Shown here piece after piece: positions 1-11,639 of a DNA stretch of 64,000 nucleotides (the first letter of the stretch is position 1; every line of letters begins with the position of its first letter). The DNA is from Tetragonia tetragonoides (taxonomy: Eukaryota > Streptophyta > Magnoliopsida > Caryophyllales > Aizoaceae). Location: NCBI GenBank assembly GCA_038025085.1, contig CM076142.1, forward strand, positions 32,270,001 through 32,334,000, read 5' to 3'. Position numbers and translations under genes: made by a program. Below the pieces are notes generated by a model. The model saw only the letters and a program-made list of their open reading frames with translations, ran no database searches and was not told the DNA's origin.

Positions 1-1760
1 TAAAGTTTACAGGAAGAACTGTTCCGGAAAACCACTCGCCCAATTACTCAGAATGGATACAAGATTTCCAATACATTGAGGCCACAACAATTGGAACCAC
101 TCAACGTGACAAGTGACAAATTGCCATTTGCCTCCTTCGGTGGATCCATTACCAAAGAAGTCTTAACGTTCAATTCAATATGGTGATCAGATAACAAGTA
201 ATACACATAATCTTCGCACTCAAGTAACACAATATGGTTACAATTTCCGATGTTTTACATGAAGGGCATCCAGACCTTAATTCAAAACCACCTAATTCAA
301 TAGTCAAAGTTCATTTCAACTTATTGAAGTAACATGCTTCAAACATGAATCCTCATGCTTACTAACATGATACAAAATAGCAATTTCAAGCTATATCCCA
401 TTTGAGCAATTATTAACATAATTTTCGTTCAACAATCATAATAAATCATGCATCTTCTCACATGAATATTAACAAGTAGACATTGCTACACAAAGTGAAT
501 TTCCAACATAATACATGCATTCACTAACATATAATTCTGTACGAACTATCATAAGGAAATAAATATCAATTATCCCTTTTCAAAATACTCAAAAATTCAA
601 ATATGAATTATCATTCTCAATCCGATACTAGACAAATGTATACAATTCCACTAGACATGAATTATGACAACAATCTACATAATTCATCTAGACATGAATT
701 ACCTTTATCAAAAAGGCAATCCAACAATCAAACAGCGTAAGCTCCTTAGGTTTAAGTGCGGTCAACGGACCCTAACAAATCCACGATACACAATTAGTAA
801 ATACCTTGACTTGTAAACCACTTTATTAAACTTTAAAGATGATTTAGTACCCTTAATTAAATTAATTAAGTTGATGGAATTTTAGTTACTCATGCATGCT
901 CAAAGTTTCCAAAAACAATTTACATAAACCAGATTAGGAAACTTTCCAAAACCCCAAAACAAGTCAACACAAAACAACACCAACCATCACCAATACCAAC
1001 CACCACCAGCGGGCCCTGCTGGGCTGCCGCCAGCAGCAGCCACGGCAGGCGACCGCGACAGCCGCGGTGCGCACGGCCTAGCCGTGCACCACACACTTTC
1101 ACCTTGTTTTTTTGTTATGTTAAACAAATCTAACAAACCATAATCTAATTAAATCCACAATTAATAAATTTCCAGATTTAATTAAATCACAAGATCTAAC
1201 CTTTTGAACTCAAACTTTGATTCAATTTAGTAAAACAACAAACCCAACTCTAATGATGATCCTATCATGCAAAAACAATAGAATCTAGCAAACCCTAGGC
1301 AAAACTAAATTAGGGTTACTCATACAAAATTAGGGTTCATAAAAACTCATACTTGAATCAAATCTAAAAGCTTTTAAGAATCAAAAACAAGTTTAGAACA
1401 CTTACTTGAAAATCAAAGGATTAAAACTGAGCAAATGATGAATTGTGAAATAATTTTCTCTTTCTTTTGCTCATTGGATTCGGCCGTGTGAGACTGAGAG
1501 AGTGTAACGTGTGTATTTTTATTTTATTTTATTTGGTAAAGCGTCAGTTGAATTCTAAAGCGGAGTGTATTTAGGAGCCCAAATACACTCCTTCCTTATC
1601 TCAACTTATTCTTTTCTAAAACCTCTCCTAAAATCACTTCACTTACCCAAATTTAGGAAACACAATTTTAAAACAAAATTCAGCATTTTTCACCCAATTT
1701 TCGTTTAGGGTGGCGGAAAATAAGGCCCAGTAAAGCCTTGTAATTTTCAGCCACTTCCGA
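1..1760. other. AT-rich, probably LTR-derived DNA
   Basis: No convincing gene is visible. Read on the minus strand, 1700 to 700 resembles the promoter and leader part of a plant LTR retrotransposon: a CT-rich stretch near 1500, a candidate splice donor (CAAGTAAG) near 1405, 'aaccctaat' stretches, and a GC-rich block at 1010-1090 in otherwise AT-rich sequence. Two imperfect copies of a 'ctagacatgaatta' motif lie at 650-700. I could not find paired LTR ends, so the assignment is an inference. Confidence 0.3.
1562..1591. repeat. Perfect 11-bp inverted repeat (hairpin)
   Basis: GGAGTGTATTT at 1562-1572 and AAATACACTCC at 1581-1591 are exact reverse complements separated by 8 bases. The structure sits just upstream of the CT-rich leader-like sequence on the minus strand. 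No function can be assigned. Confidence 0.8.
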
Positions 1761-1805
1761 AAATTGTGGAGCCCAATTACTTTTTTTTGTTTGGCCAATT
1801 ACATT

Positions 1806-3423
1806 TTAGTTAAGTCCAAAACCAAAACCCATACCACGGATCATAACTTCCAAGTCCCGCACACTCAAACCATGCAGATAAAACCTGGTCAAGGGAGGAT
1901 CCTCCGGAACCAAGTGACTACCCAGGGAGGGATAGACCAATCGAGTCAAGCGGTCCCCCAAGTACCATACAAAGCTGAATGACCCTTCAAAGACCACCCG
2001 CAGAGAAGACACCCTAAAAGACTCCAAGGTAATATGGAGTGAAACCCCAGGAACATCATCAAAAGCGGACCATGATACCTACAGATTCTAGTTCAAAGCT
2101 CATTCACACCAAATGAACTAGGAAAAAAAATGCACAAGTCAACAACAATGTACCATAGATGCGGCATGACTCTCGAAGGTGACCCGAAAATGCTCCAAAG
2201 AGGTAAACGGGTGGTTATCCCTACCAACCCAACGTGAACCTAATGGGAACATCCTCAAACCAGGACGGTGAGGACCAAAAGCTGGAAAGTACTCAAAGAA
2301 CCATAGCTGCCATACAAGCAAAGAAAAACAATGGTTTCCACGATCAAAGGCATAGAAAAAAAAGTGAAGTATAAGAGCCTACCTCCAGTATCCTCCATCG
2401 GCCCGAGATAGATGTCCTTTCACTCATCTCCTTAGGCCTACAAGCCCGACGACACCACTTCACCAAAGAAGCTAGCATAAGCAGCGGCACCAAGGTTGTA
2501 CTCATGGACCTTGGTCAAATCCTCTAAGCATGTCAAGAAATCGACTTGACATACACTCTTCTTCTGAGCACAAGCAGGTCAGGAAAATACAAGCCCTCAG
2601 CTCCTAAGTAATCCCACAACCGCGCCAAGGAAACCCGATCCTTATCAAAGTGGATAGATACGGGCCCATAAAGCTCAATCAAAGTATCACTCTGTCGCCA
2701 GTAGCTCGCGTCATACCAAATACGACGCCCTCTAAAGGATAGCCCCATCAGCACAGCAAACTGATAAGGGGTGGGGAACATCTCTCCTACAGGTGTATGG
2801 AAAGTATTTGTGGAATCCCAAAACCTCTCCAGTAACCCCCTGACAATAATCCTAGAATCCCCCGAGTGACAAGCAGGGATGACAGTCAGGAACTCGTCAA
2901 GACCCGAGCCCAATACAAAATTCCTAGCCCCCACCGAAAAGGTCTCCAACATCATAGCCCAATGGGAGGTAGCCCCATGAGCCTACAACAAAACTCCAAC
3001 ACCCTAGCCAACAAACAAATTTTCCTCAACACCCCATATACTACAAATACAGCTAAAATAATTCTACACAAATTATATACAGCTGACCACCAATCCAGTA
3101 CAAGTCCCAATTTGTTCGTGTGCCGAAGCACTAAAAGTTCCAATTTTCAGTTCAAATATACTAAACAGAAAAAAAAAAAAGAGAGTCAGAAAACATACCA
3201 ACTCTAGGTTAGACAGATGACTCCGCCTATCGGGTAACAGAACACTACGGTTCCAAACTCCAGGCGGGCGCTAGTCCAGCCGCATGAAAGAGTCCTGGTA
3301 CAGTCGAGCACCATCCGAGTGACCAGTCGGAGGTGCTCTGGTAGAAGGTAACCCGGTGCGGAAAAGGCTCCGGTCATACTACTCATCACTCATGGGACGT
3401 TTTCCTTTGTCTACGGGAGCCAT
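1806..3423 (-). pseudogene. Broken plant mobile domain (PMD) gene, antisense in a Tat element
   Basis: This is a decayed relative of the PMD gene at 52705-55470. A probable first exon starts MAPVDKGKRP at 3423 (the other copy starts MAPKLVKKRS) and runs to a GTATGT donor at 3199, with stops inside. A second exon begins after a TAG acceptor at 2982 and contains the PMD hallmark LLERFWDSTNTFHTPVGEM, followed by a shortened C-terminal half ending at 2533. Weaker matches follow at 2321-2139 (WFFEYFPAFGPHRPG) and 2027-1806 (FEGSFSFVWYLGDRL), corresponding to exons 3 and 4 of the other copy. PMD proteins include the cellular MAIN/MAIL1 proteins, and the domain also occurs in plant transposons. Stops and deletions make this copy non-functional. 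Its orientation is opposite to the host element. Confidence 0.75.
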
Positions 3424-3689
3424 AGGAACACAATGAAACTTTCTCTCTCTATAAGTGGGAAAATAAAAGTTTCAGATTCGCAAGAAACAAACACCCATTC
3501 AACAATGCAACCCAATCAGGAACTAGGCGGAAAAATAAGCAAGTTCAAGACAAAAGCCAAAGAAAACGGTCAAGAATCGACTTACCTCAAGCAAAGTGGA
3601 GCACTCAATAATGGGGAAGCTTTCGACAATGGCTCTTGACAATGTGGCTCGACAATGAAGAAGAAGGCACGCAAAAAGAAAAAAAAAAA

Positions 3690-3800
3690 AAGGAAAGCGC
3701 TGAAGCGCTTTCATTCGGCTCAAGCCCAGCGCTGCTAGCGGCCTCACTCCAAGGATCAGGGCCGCTCGTGGCGCTGGCCTGGCCCGCTAGCGCCCCTGCA
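3690..3800 (-). promoter_or_regulatory. GC-rich dyad cluster upstream of the antisense PMD gene
   Basis: Several short GC dyads occur in about 100 bp: agcgctgaagcgct near 3697, agcgctgctagcggc near 3728, and gcccgctagcgcc near 3781. They sit about 270-380 bp upstream of the presumed PMD start codon at 3423. The same motif family occurs in the LTRs and upstream of both extra genes at 52-56 kb. A promoter role is an inference from position. Confidence 0.45.
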
Positions 3801-4141
3801 GAAATGCAAACGCGGGTCCCACTGCTGACCCACAGGCCCTTTTTCCAGTCCGAAGTTCGTTACTTCAGTTCATTTTGCGGCAAATATTAGTACCAAGCGT
3901 GTGGGAGCGAAGCACTCTGGCCCACAAGTTCAAATCCGACAGTTGGCCTATTTTACGGCACCAACCATTTTCAAGTAAAACTAACCCATTTATTTTTCAG
4001 GTCCAAGATAGTGAAACTCGGATCTACATTGCGACGACTCTTACCGCCCGGAGCGCCAAACTTATTTTCGAAGCCCAGAAATATTATCGGCACTTACTAA
4101 ACAGCTCAATAATACAAATATTGGGTCAGTCACTGATCGCT

Positions 4142-4400
4142 TGCGGTTAAACTGTCCTTCTACGAAACTACAAATTTGGGGTCAGTCAATGGTCGCTTAA
4201 GCTATTGCGGTTCAACTGTCCCTATGCGAGGTTACAAATTTTTAGGGTTAGCCAATGATTGCTTAAGCTATTGCGGTTAAACTGTCCTTCTACGAGGTTA
4301 CTTATTTTGTGTCAGTCAATGATTGCTTAAACTATTGCGGTTATACTGTCAAATATATGTTTCAGTCAATGATTACTTAAACTATTGCATTTAAACTGTT
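4142..4400 (+). repeat. Tandem repeats of about 65 bp in the Tat 3' region
   Basis: The phrase 'attgcggtt-aactgtcc' recurs with starts near 4142, 4206, 4272 and 4336, with a degenerate copy near 4386, giving periods of 64-66 bp and then 50. Each unit carries 'gtcagtcaatgatcgcttaa'. The matching array in the complete element is at 35790-36050 on the minus strand. Short tandem arrays in the 3' untranslated region are known in Tat/Ogre elements. Confidence 0.85.
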
Positions 4401-5211
4401 CATATGTCCTAACCACTTTACGGCCGATTATTTTTAATCGCGCTGTCTCGTTGAATTTTTTGTTTCTCTTACAAAGACGAAATCTCGACATCCGCCGAGC
4501 GGTGTTTAGTCACTGTTTGTCGAAGCACTCCACGTTGATCATTCTCCAAGTATTACTAACTTTTTCATTCACTCTGAATACAGGTCCCCAACAGACGTTT
4601 AGAACATCTACAAGCGGTGTTCTATCCTGCTACCATAACCTTTGTTTTCTCTTGTGTTCACAGAGATGAAATCTTAGCACGCACGAGCATGTCCCAACTG
4701 AGGTTTGTCTTCATATGCATGCATACTGTACACTCTCACACCCCATGTGCACATCAGCATCATGCATGTCGCCTTCGCAATACTTTGATCTTCGCTTTTA
4801 CTCAAGCTCGATCAAAGTCGGGACTTCTGTAGACGCCGAAAAAGCGTCTTCATATTTCTCCGCAAAAGCCCGATGATGAAAGGAGTAATTTATGAACTTG
4901 AACTGCTATTTTTGCTTTAATAGTTAAGATAAGGTCTCAGATTTTTCCTCCAAACACTCCTTCATTCCATTTCATTCAAAATCCCCGTTCAAGAGCTTTC
5001 CAACGACATGTCTCATGCCTCTTTCCGACTCCCGGTCGCCAAGTTGCGATTTAGGGGTAAAACCATCTTTTACCGTTCAGGGGTAAAACGGTCTTTTCGC
5101 ATTTTTCGAAATATTTAAATTCCTCCAGAAAATAAAAAAGTCTGGATGTCATTCGTCAGCGGCCCTGGGAAAAGTCCGAGAGCCGCTAGCAGCGCTGACC
5201 GAATTCCCAGG

Positions 5212-5223
5212 GCCGCTAGCGGC
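5212..5223. repeat. GCCGCTAGCGGC palindrome in LTR U3
   Basis: This is a perfect 12-bp palindrome with degenerate relatives just upstream (gagccgctagcagcgctgacc near 5180). It lies about 90 bp upstream of the LTR TATA box. Equivalent palindromes occur at 34535-34546 and 41488-41507. Confidence 0.85.
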
Positions 5224-5310
5224 GCTGACCCTGCTTCGGGCTCGGCTCATTTTTCACGCCCGTCTCATTTTTCAGCTCAATTTCTGCCGTCAAACCCTAC
5301 TTCCCACGCC

Positions 5311-5318
5311 TATATAAA
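5311..5318 (+). promoter_or_regulatory. LTR TATA box
   Basis: TATATAAA lies in the context 'cacgcctatataaacaaccc', and the sequence then runs into a CA-rich probable start region near 5340-5350. The corresponding sequence on the minus strand of the other family members reads as 'cctataaata', for example near 34440 and 41402. Confidence 0.7.
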
Positions 5319-6102
5319 CAACCCTTCACCCTCAGTTCAAAACACACAGTCTACAGTTGGCAACCTCTATTCTCAGGAGTATTAACACTGAGCTTCTTCC
5401 TCTTTCTTCTAAAATTTGAGATCTTGCTTTACTATTTTTGTCAAATATAGCCTACAGTTCAAGTATAAATTTCTGAGGGCTCAAATTAAATTAATTACCT
5501 AATTGGTTATTTTCTAATAGTCATAATGTAGATATCATGTTAGAATAACATTTTTATCGCTTCCTAAATATTGTTTGTATAGTCGTTGTGCTGCTCAACT
5601 TGCCAATCGAATGCATGTCTAAATAAGGGTTAAAATAAATGTTGTGATGCTTGTGATGAACCAAGTAATAGTCTAAGTCTAGGTTGTTAATCCGATTTTG
5701 CATGGGAATTATGTCTTTAAATTACTAAGCAAACTTGAGTTAGTAGAGGCCGTCATAAAACGAGCGAGTTGGGTGCCTAACACCTTCCCACCTCGTACCT
5801 TTTCGCTGAACCTATTATTCTTGGGTACTCATATGTTCTATATGAGCGGGAGTCTTTCTAAAAACGTGATCAGTTCACTTATCGCGCTATTGGGTTGTCC
5901 CTTCGGATTGTCCCTTCGAATTGTCCCTTCGATAAAACGCCGATAGCAGATTTGTGACCTCTTTCATGGTTTTTATTCAATTCAAGTCTTTACAAAAGCT
6001 TTTCTAACTCAATGGTCCCTTGAACTTATCTAAGCCCTCAACTGACAAATTTTCTATAAGGACGCACTCAGTGGAACAGGTAGAAAATCCCGGGTCCTTA
6101 CA

Positions 6103-7185
6103 AAAATGGTATCTTTCCATTCATTTTCACAGAGCCAGCAAAAAGAAACAGCAAAAACAAACCAACAGGGACGCTATAAACTAAGGCAATTGCGTCCATT
6201 ACCAAACTAGTAATTAAAGAATGCATAATCAAGCAATTGTTACCAGCCATCAAAGAGAAGTTGCCAAGAGGGAAAATTGGAACCATATGGTACAACAAGA
6301 TAATGCTAGACCCCACATTTCACCACAAGATCATGACTGGACAGTGACAGCAAGTGAGGGAGGATGGGCATACGCTTATGCAACCAACCACTAGAAAGCC
6401 CAGACAATAATGTTCTAGATTTGGGATTCTATAGGCATATTTAATCGATTCAATATGAATCATGTCCTTCGAATGTTGTTGAACTTGTTAAAGTAGTTGA
6501 ACTTGCATTTGAAATGATTGATCCATATCAATTAAACAAAGTATAGTTGAGCCTACAATATTGTATGCGGGAAATTATCAAAGAAAAGGGCAGCAACTTA
6601 CAAAATCCCTTATGTAGGCAAAGACAGGCTGCATAGACAGGACATACTTCCAGTTGTAGTACATCCAAATGAAGAAGATGTCAATTGTTGCAAGAGCATT
6701 GATAAGTAATGACTTTGTGGATGCATCTCAATTTCTTGTTGGGGGAGTTGTTAACAACATGACATCATCACATGCAACATGACCAGAAGAAGTGGAAGAA
6801 ACAAAAGAAGCACTAATTGAGGATCCGAGCCAGTTGATATACATGAAGTTATTGAAAAAGATGACATTGTTGAACCATTGAATGAAACAAAATAGTGGGA
6901 GATCACAGACGATGAACCTGAGTTCATAAGTGAAGAGGAGCTTATTCTTCTTCAACACTGAAGTTGGAGCTCATTATTTGGGTTGTTTGAAAAACTTGTT
7001 AGGGGGTAAGTAGTTTCATAGTTGATTATGAAACACTTTGGTGGATATAAACAACTGACACGAAGAAATACTGCACTTAATTTAGCAACATTTCGTATGT
7101 ACTCATGTAAAGAACATTTTCTTGTCAGGAACCGCTCATGAAATCAATATCAAAGTTCCTTTAAATATTGATTTTTTTTTTAAAG
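6103..7185. other. Unassigned DNA downstream of the LTR
   Basis: No recognisable gene. On the plus strand, short open stretches at 6600-6960 have coding-like composition, such as DILPVVVHPNEEDVNC, but they are interrupted by stops and frame changes. They may be a remnant of a gene or transposase that I do not recognise. Confidence 0.3.
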
Positions 7186-7500
7186 CTCTCAGTTAGCCGA
7201 CTTTACATGACAGAGCTTTAGGCTACACTTCAAACACTTAGCCTCAACATTTTAGTTACAAAATGGTGGCATTAAATGATTGAAATGTAGCTCTCAGTAG
7301 GTGGAGCATCATCATAGAGAAATGGTTGAACATTGGAAGAATAATCACTGAAAAACTCTCAGTTTGGATATAATTCTTCATAGAGCTTAAGGTGCAATTT
7401 AATCACTTAGCCTCATCATTTTTTATTTAAATGGTGGCAATAAATGATTGAACGGTAGCTCTCAGTATGTCCTGCTACATCATAGAGCATGCATAGAACC
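7186..7500. repeat. Diverged tandem duplication, about 150-bp unit
   Basis: Two units share the order 'ctctcagt...cagagctt...cacttagcctca(a/t)catttt...aaatggtggca(t/a)taaatgattgaa...gtagctctcagta'. Further 'agctctca' and 'agagct' motifs follow to about 7560. The region may be part of a non-autonomous DNA transposon, but no termini were found. Confidence 0.6.
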
Positions 7501-7589
7501 AAATTATAGCAAATAAGACAACAAATAGCTCTCATTTTTTTTTTATAAAACCATAGAGCTACAAACCATAGGAAATCCAGCAACATCAT

Positions 7590-7960
7590 AACAAATAATA
7601 TTCAACACCATGAACATCCAACACAATAAGAAGTATCAACACCATCAACAACCAACAACATAACCAAACAACACCAACACCAACCAATACCACAACAAAA
7701 CAAAACAAACAACACCATCAACAACCAACAACATAACCAAATAACACCAGCACCAACCAATACCACAACCAAACAACACCAACACCATCACCAAACAACA
7801 CCAACACTAGCCAATACCATAACCAAACATCACCTACACCATAAGCAATCCACCACATAAACTAATAAAATACCAATACAGTTAGTAGCGAACACTATAA
7901 GACAAAACCAACAACACCATAACCACAAAATTAAAGTACTAAGAAAACTCCATCAACTCT
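7590..7960. repeat. AAC/ACC-rich low-complexity tract
   Basis: The tract is built from many irregular copies of 'accaacaccaaccaataccacaacc'-type words. There is no open frame of interest on either strand. Confidence 0.75.
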
Positions 7961-8379
7961 GTCATCAGGCCTAAAAGAGGCTGAGAGTGGTGAATTTTAC
8001 AGTGCTTTTTTTTTATATCATCAACCTAACATTACCAGCAGCAAACAAAGTTCTAATCCAACAACAACAAATTTAAATCAGGTCCACATTTAAATCCACT
8101 CCCTCTAAAACATAGGTTACTAAAAGATCAAAAAACACCAAATTCACCAAGATACTACATTTACATTTTTATTTTAATCCGCCAATTTATTCAAAAATCC
8201 AGCAACAAAAAAAAACACAAAACAACTGAGCCAGCATTTTAGACATCAACCGAAGTATCAGCATTCCATCAACAAATTTTTAAAAAAAGAAAACACAACT
8301 CTCTTTGGAATTAAGAAAAGCAGAGAGAGATTAGCATGAGAGAGAAAGAATGCAAGAAATGAAACTCCCCTTTTTACGT

Positions 8380-9060
<681 letters not shown>

Positions 9061-9464
9061 TTGAAGTTAGGGTTCTTCGATATATCGAGTGAATCAAGAT
9101 GATAGAGTGAATTAAAGAGAGAGAAATGTGGTTGAGATTTAAAGGGGGGCCTGAGTGTTCTTGGAGATATCGAAGGTTGAGAGTAATGAGAGAGATATGA
9201 ATAAGGTTTTGATTTAATGGGAGGAGCTATGAATGGGTAGATTTAATATCAGGTTAGAGAGATAGGGGTCATAAATTACTAAAGGTAGGTAAGATTAAAG
9301 TGGGTTAATTAGGGTATTAATAGGGTAGATTTAGGAAATTAATAAGGGTTACAGTCATGGTAAATAAGTAATTTTATTAGCTTTTTTTACCATTTAAGGT
9401 AATGCCCAAGTAAACAAAGGACATCCCAATATGGTATGTGCCCAAGTATAAGCATGGACAGAGG

Positions 9465-9793
9465 GACTACATAATATGAAAAGTCTTAATATTATCTCCT
9501 AAAAACATATCTTATTAATTAGGATTTAAACTAGAATCCCAAAGGTGTGGAAATTGCTTCACAGCTCACTACTTGCCCAAGCAACGTCTGAGCCGCAGGA
9601 CACCCAAAACTGGCCCCTGGTTACTTCGTGCGACCGGGCATGTGAGGCAGCGGCTTCGAACATTGCTTGCGTTGTCGAACAACACTTTGCTTGGTCACGC
9701 AACTTTTCATTAATGTCTCCGTTGCACCAATATGTCTCTGTGTCATCTCGGATCTCCCCGAGGCTCCCTATGTCGAGCTCGCAAGGTCCAACA
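9465..9793 (-). repeat. Partial 3' LTR of the copia element
   Basis: Sequence from 'ttattaattaggatttaaactagaatccc' onward matches the 5' LTR at 12690-13248 without the MITE found there. The LTR starts TGTTGGACCTTGC on the minus strand at 9793, next to a GAGGGGAGG purine tract at 9795-9805. The 3' portion, equivalent to 12327-12640, is absent. Confidence 0.75.
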
Positions 9794-9933
9794 AACCTCC
9801 CCTCGAGCCGAACATGGTCTTCATCTTCAATCAACGATCGAGATCACCGCATCATCCATTGCTTGATGATGCCTCCCCTTGAACCAAGACATAGAGATTC
9901 CTTGTGTTCTTAGTCTCCCTCATGATTTTCAAG

Positions 9934-10237
9934 TCAATCCTTGTATATCATAATCACGCCGAATTTCATCATTACCGCACACCCATCATCATCTAGTGCA
10001 CCCATTGAGATGATGTTCATGTGAAATGGTGGAATATACCTCACATTAGTAACATTCATCACTTGCACATCATGAAGTTTCAACTCAACTTCCTTTAACT
10101 CTTTGTTGTTAGTAAGGTTGTTTGTCTTCACATCGCACTTGGTATAAGACAAGAACATCGCCAGCCTATTACATATGTGATATGAAGCATCTGAATCAAG
10201 GGCCCATGGACCCATTGTCCTTTCTTCAATCAAGTAA
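9934..10237 (-). pseudogene. Copia aspartic protease / pre-integrase remnant
   Basis: The frame includes WALDSDASYHICNR, the copia protease active-site region, where the usual D-S-G has become D-S-D. Downstream are VTNVRYIPPFHMNIISMGAL and a short tail. In Ty1/copia polyproteins this region lies between the gag zinc knuckle and integrase and matures the Gag and Pol proteins. The loss of the active-site glycine and the cut-off after the tail make it non-functional. Its upstream end is interrupted by the CACTA-like insertion beginning at 10238. Confidence 0.8.
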
Positions 10238-10467
10238 CACTCCAAACACAGGGCTATCGCGACACAATATTAGCGATCGACGTGTGATCCGTCGCTAATA
10301 TCAAAATTTTGCGACCGATATGGAGAATTGGACGTTGATTTGGTCGTTACAGTTGCAACAGAAATGAGTGGAGTATACTTGTTTTTTTTTTTTTTTTTTG
10401 CTGCAACTTCTACACACTAGTAACCTAAGTATAAAATCCCTCCTTAACGCAACACCCTCTCACATTA

Positions 10468-10470
<3 letters not shown>

Positions 10471-10535
<65 letters not shown>
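10471..10535. repeat. (CT)n microsatellite
   Basis: A nearly pure CT run of about 65 bp lies inside the CACTA-like element, in what would be the leader of the captured fragment at 10752. Translated products across it are repetitive and not genes. Confidence 0.95.
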
Positions 10536-10539
<4 letters not shown>

Positions 10540-10751
10540 CCTCTGATTATTTACATTCTCCATATACTCTATCTCCTTACTCCTCCAGCCTTCATCTCCA
10601 TCTTGTCTCTCTTTGCTTTCTAATCTCTGACTATCAAAATTGCCTCTCCTAAACTCTCTCGTCATCTACATCCATCAAAATCCTCTCTTGTCATCCTCCC
10701 TTTTCTCTATCTCTGTCATCTTCATCCTTTCTCACTCAAAGCCCGTCATTA

Positions 10752-10913
10752 ATGGGCGAACCCAAAAGAAAACTTGAAGAAAAAAAATCTCCCACCGTCA
10801 AAGATCTTAATCTCGATGGTGATATGGTAAACACTCTCTCCTCGCTCAAGAATATTGATGTCTGCGCAAAAAAAAAAGAAGATGGTAAATCTGGCTCATT
10901 TTTACCGATCTAG
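10752..10913 (+). pseudogene. Possible captured gene 5' end inside the CACTA-like element
   Basis: A CT-rich leader (10470-10750) is followed by an ATG opening a 53-residue frame (MGEPKRKLEEKKSPTVKDLN...). A possible splice donor (ATG|GTAAAC) lies at 10826, and a long T-rich, intron-like stretch follows to about 11330. The structure of leader, short first exon and intron is what a transposon-captured gene fragment would look like. I do not recognise the protein, and coding potential is an inference. Confidence 0.35.
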
Positions 10914-11639
10914 GGTTTGGATTTTAAGAAGTTTCTTCTACTTGTAAAGATTTGGTTTTGGGTTATCTAGTTTAGATCTAAAATTAACCAAACGTAATTT
11001 TTTTCGTAAATTGTTAACTTCATCATCTTTCTGTGACTGTAAATTTGTTCAAGTGTTTCATTTTTTTTTTTTTAACAAGCTCATAGTTCATTTAGAGTTG
11101 TTTGAATGTTTCAATATCTTTTTTATAATAAATTCGTACTTCATGTTTATTAGATTTGAAGATCTCAATCTTTTACAATTAGAGATAAAAAAAATTTGGC
11201 AATTGTAAATGTGTTCTTCTTGTGATATTGTGCTATGATTGGATGTTGGTTGTGCAGTTGCATAATTACTTTAGATTTTTAAATTAGAAATCAATATTTA
11301 GGTTGCTAATCTAGGAATTTTGTTTTTAATGAAGAAAACATTTAGCGGCCAACTTATTTAGGTCGTAATATTTTAGCGACTGATTTGGCGACCGATTTTC
11401 CATTAGCGACTAGGGTTTTAACGACCAACTAGAATTGTTGGCAATCATTCGCTAAGAGTGTTTATCGACAAATTTGTGGGTGTTTTTAAATGGGCATTTT
11501 TTGTAGTTATATGAGCATCCTCTAATCACCACCCTCTACATCGTTACTCCCTTAGCACGAGACAATTTGAGTAACTTCAAGTCTTCTCTTACTTTTGACA
11601 ATTCGATTGAATATGTCCCTTGCCATCACAATAGAAACA

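Larger units (their letters stand above)
1800..6102 (+). mobile_element. Truncated Tat-lineage Ty3/gypsy element, 3' part
   Basis: The segment ends in a complete LTR (4828-6102), preceded by a purine-rich tract with the typical 'aaagt-ggg-acttc' form. Internal sequence at 3880-4827 matches, in the opposite orientation, the internal 3' region of the complete element at 33658-42137, including its 65-bp tandem repeats. Upstream lies an antisense PMD pseudogene. No gag, pol or 5' LTR is visible, so the left boundary is approximate. The lineage assignment rests on the LTR ends, the polypurine tract and the antisense extra gene. Confidence 0.75.
4828..6102 (+). repeat. 3' LTR, Tat family A
   Basis: The LTR begins TGTAGACGCC and ends GGGTCCTTACA, and is 1275 bp long. 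It follows a purine-rich tract directly, so it is a 3' LTR. The same family recurs at 18933-24804 (interrupted), 33658-35169, 40614-42137 and 44386-45692. It holds a GC dyad cluster (5170-5232), a TATA box and a short tandem repeat (5890-5935). The target-site duplication cannot be checked because the 5' end of the element is missing. Confidence 0.9.
10238..11508. mobile_element. Non-autonomous CACTA-like DNA transposon
   Basis: The left end reads CACTCCAAACACAGGGC and the right end is the inverse of ACTACAAAAAATGCCC, both close to the CACTACAARAAA type. Subterminal sequence at 10256-10345 and 11345-11465 is full of 'gcgac', 'gtcgc' and 'gcgaccgatttt' words in both orientations, as in CACTA subterminal repeats. 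It splits the copia gag from its protease. No transposase is visible. The 3-bp target duplication is not clean (taa against ata), so the exact ends could be off by a base or two. Confidence 0.65.

Noticed and set aside
10368..10665. Frames on both strands across the (CT)n run
   Set aside because: They consist mainly of Leu-Ser or Arg-Glu repeats from simple sequence.
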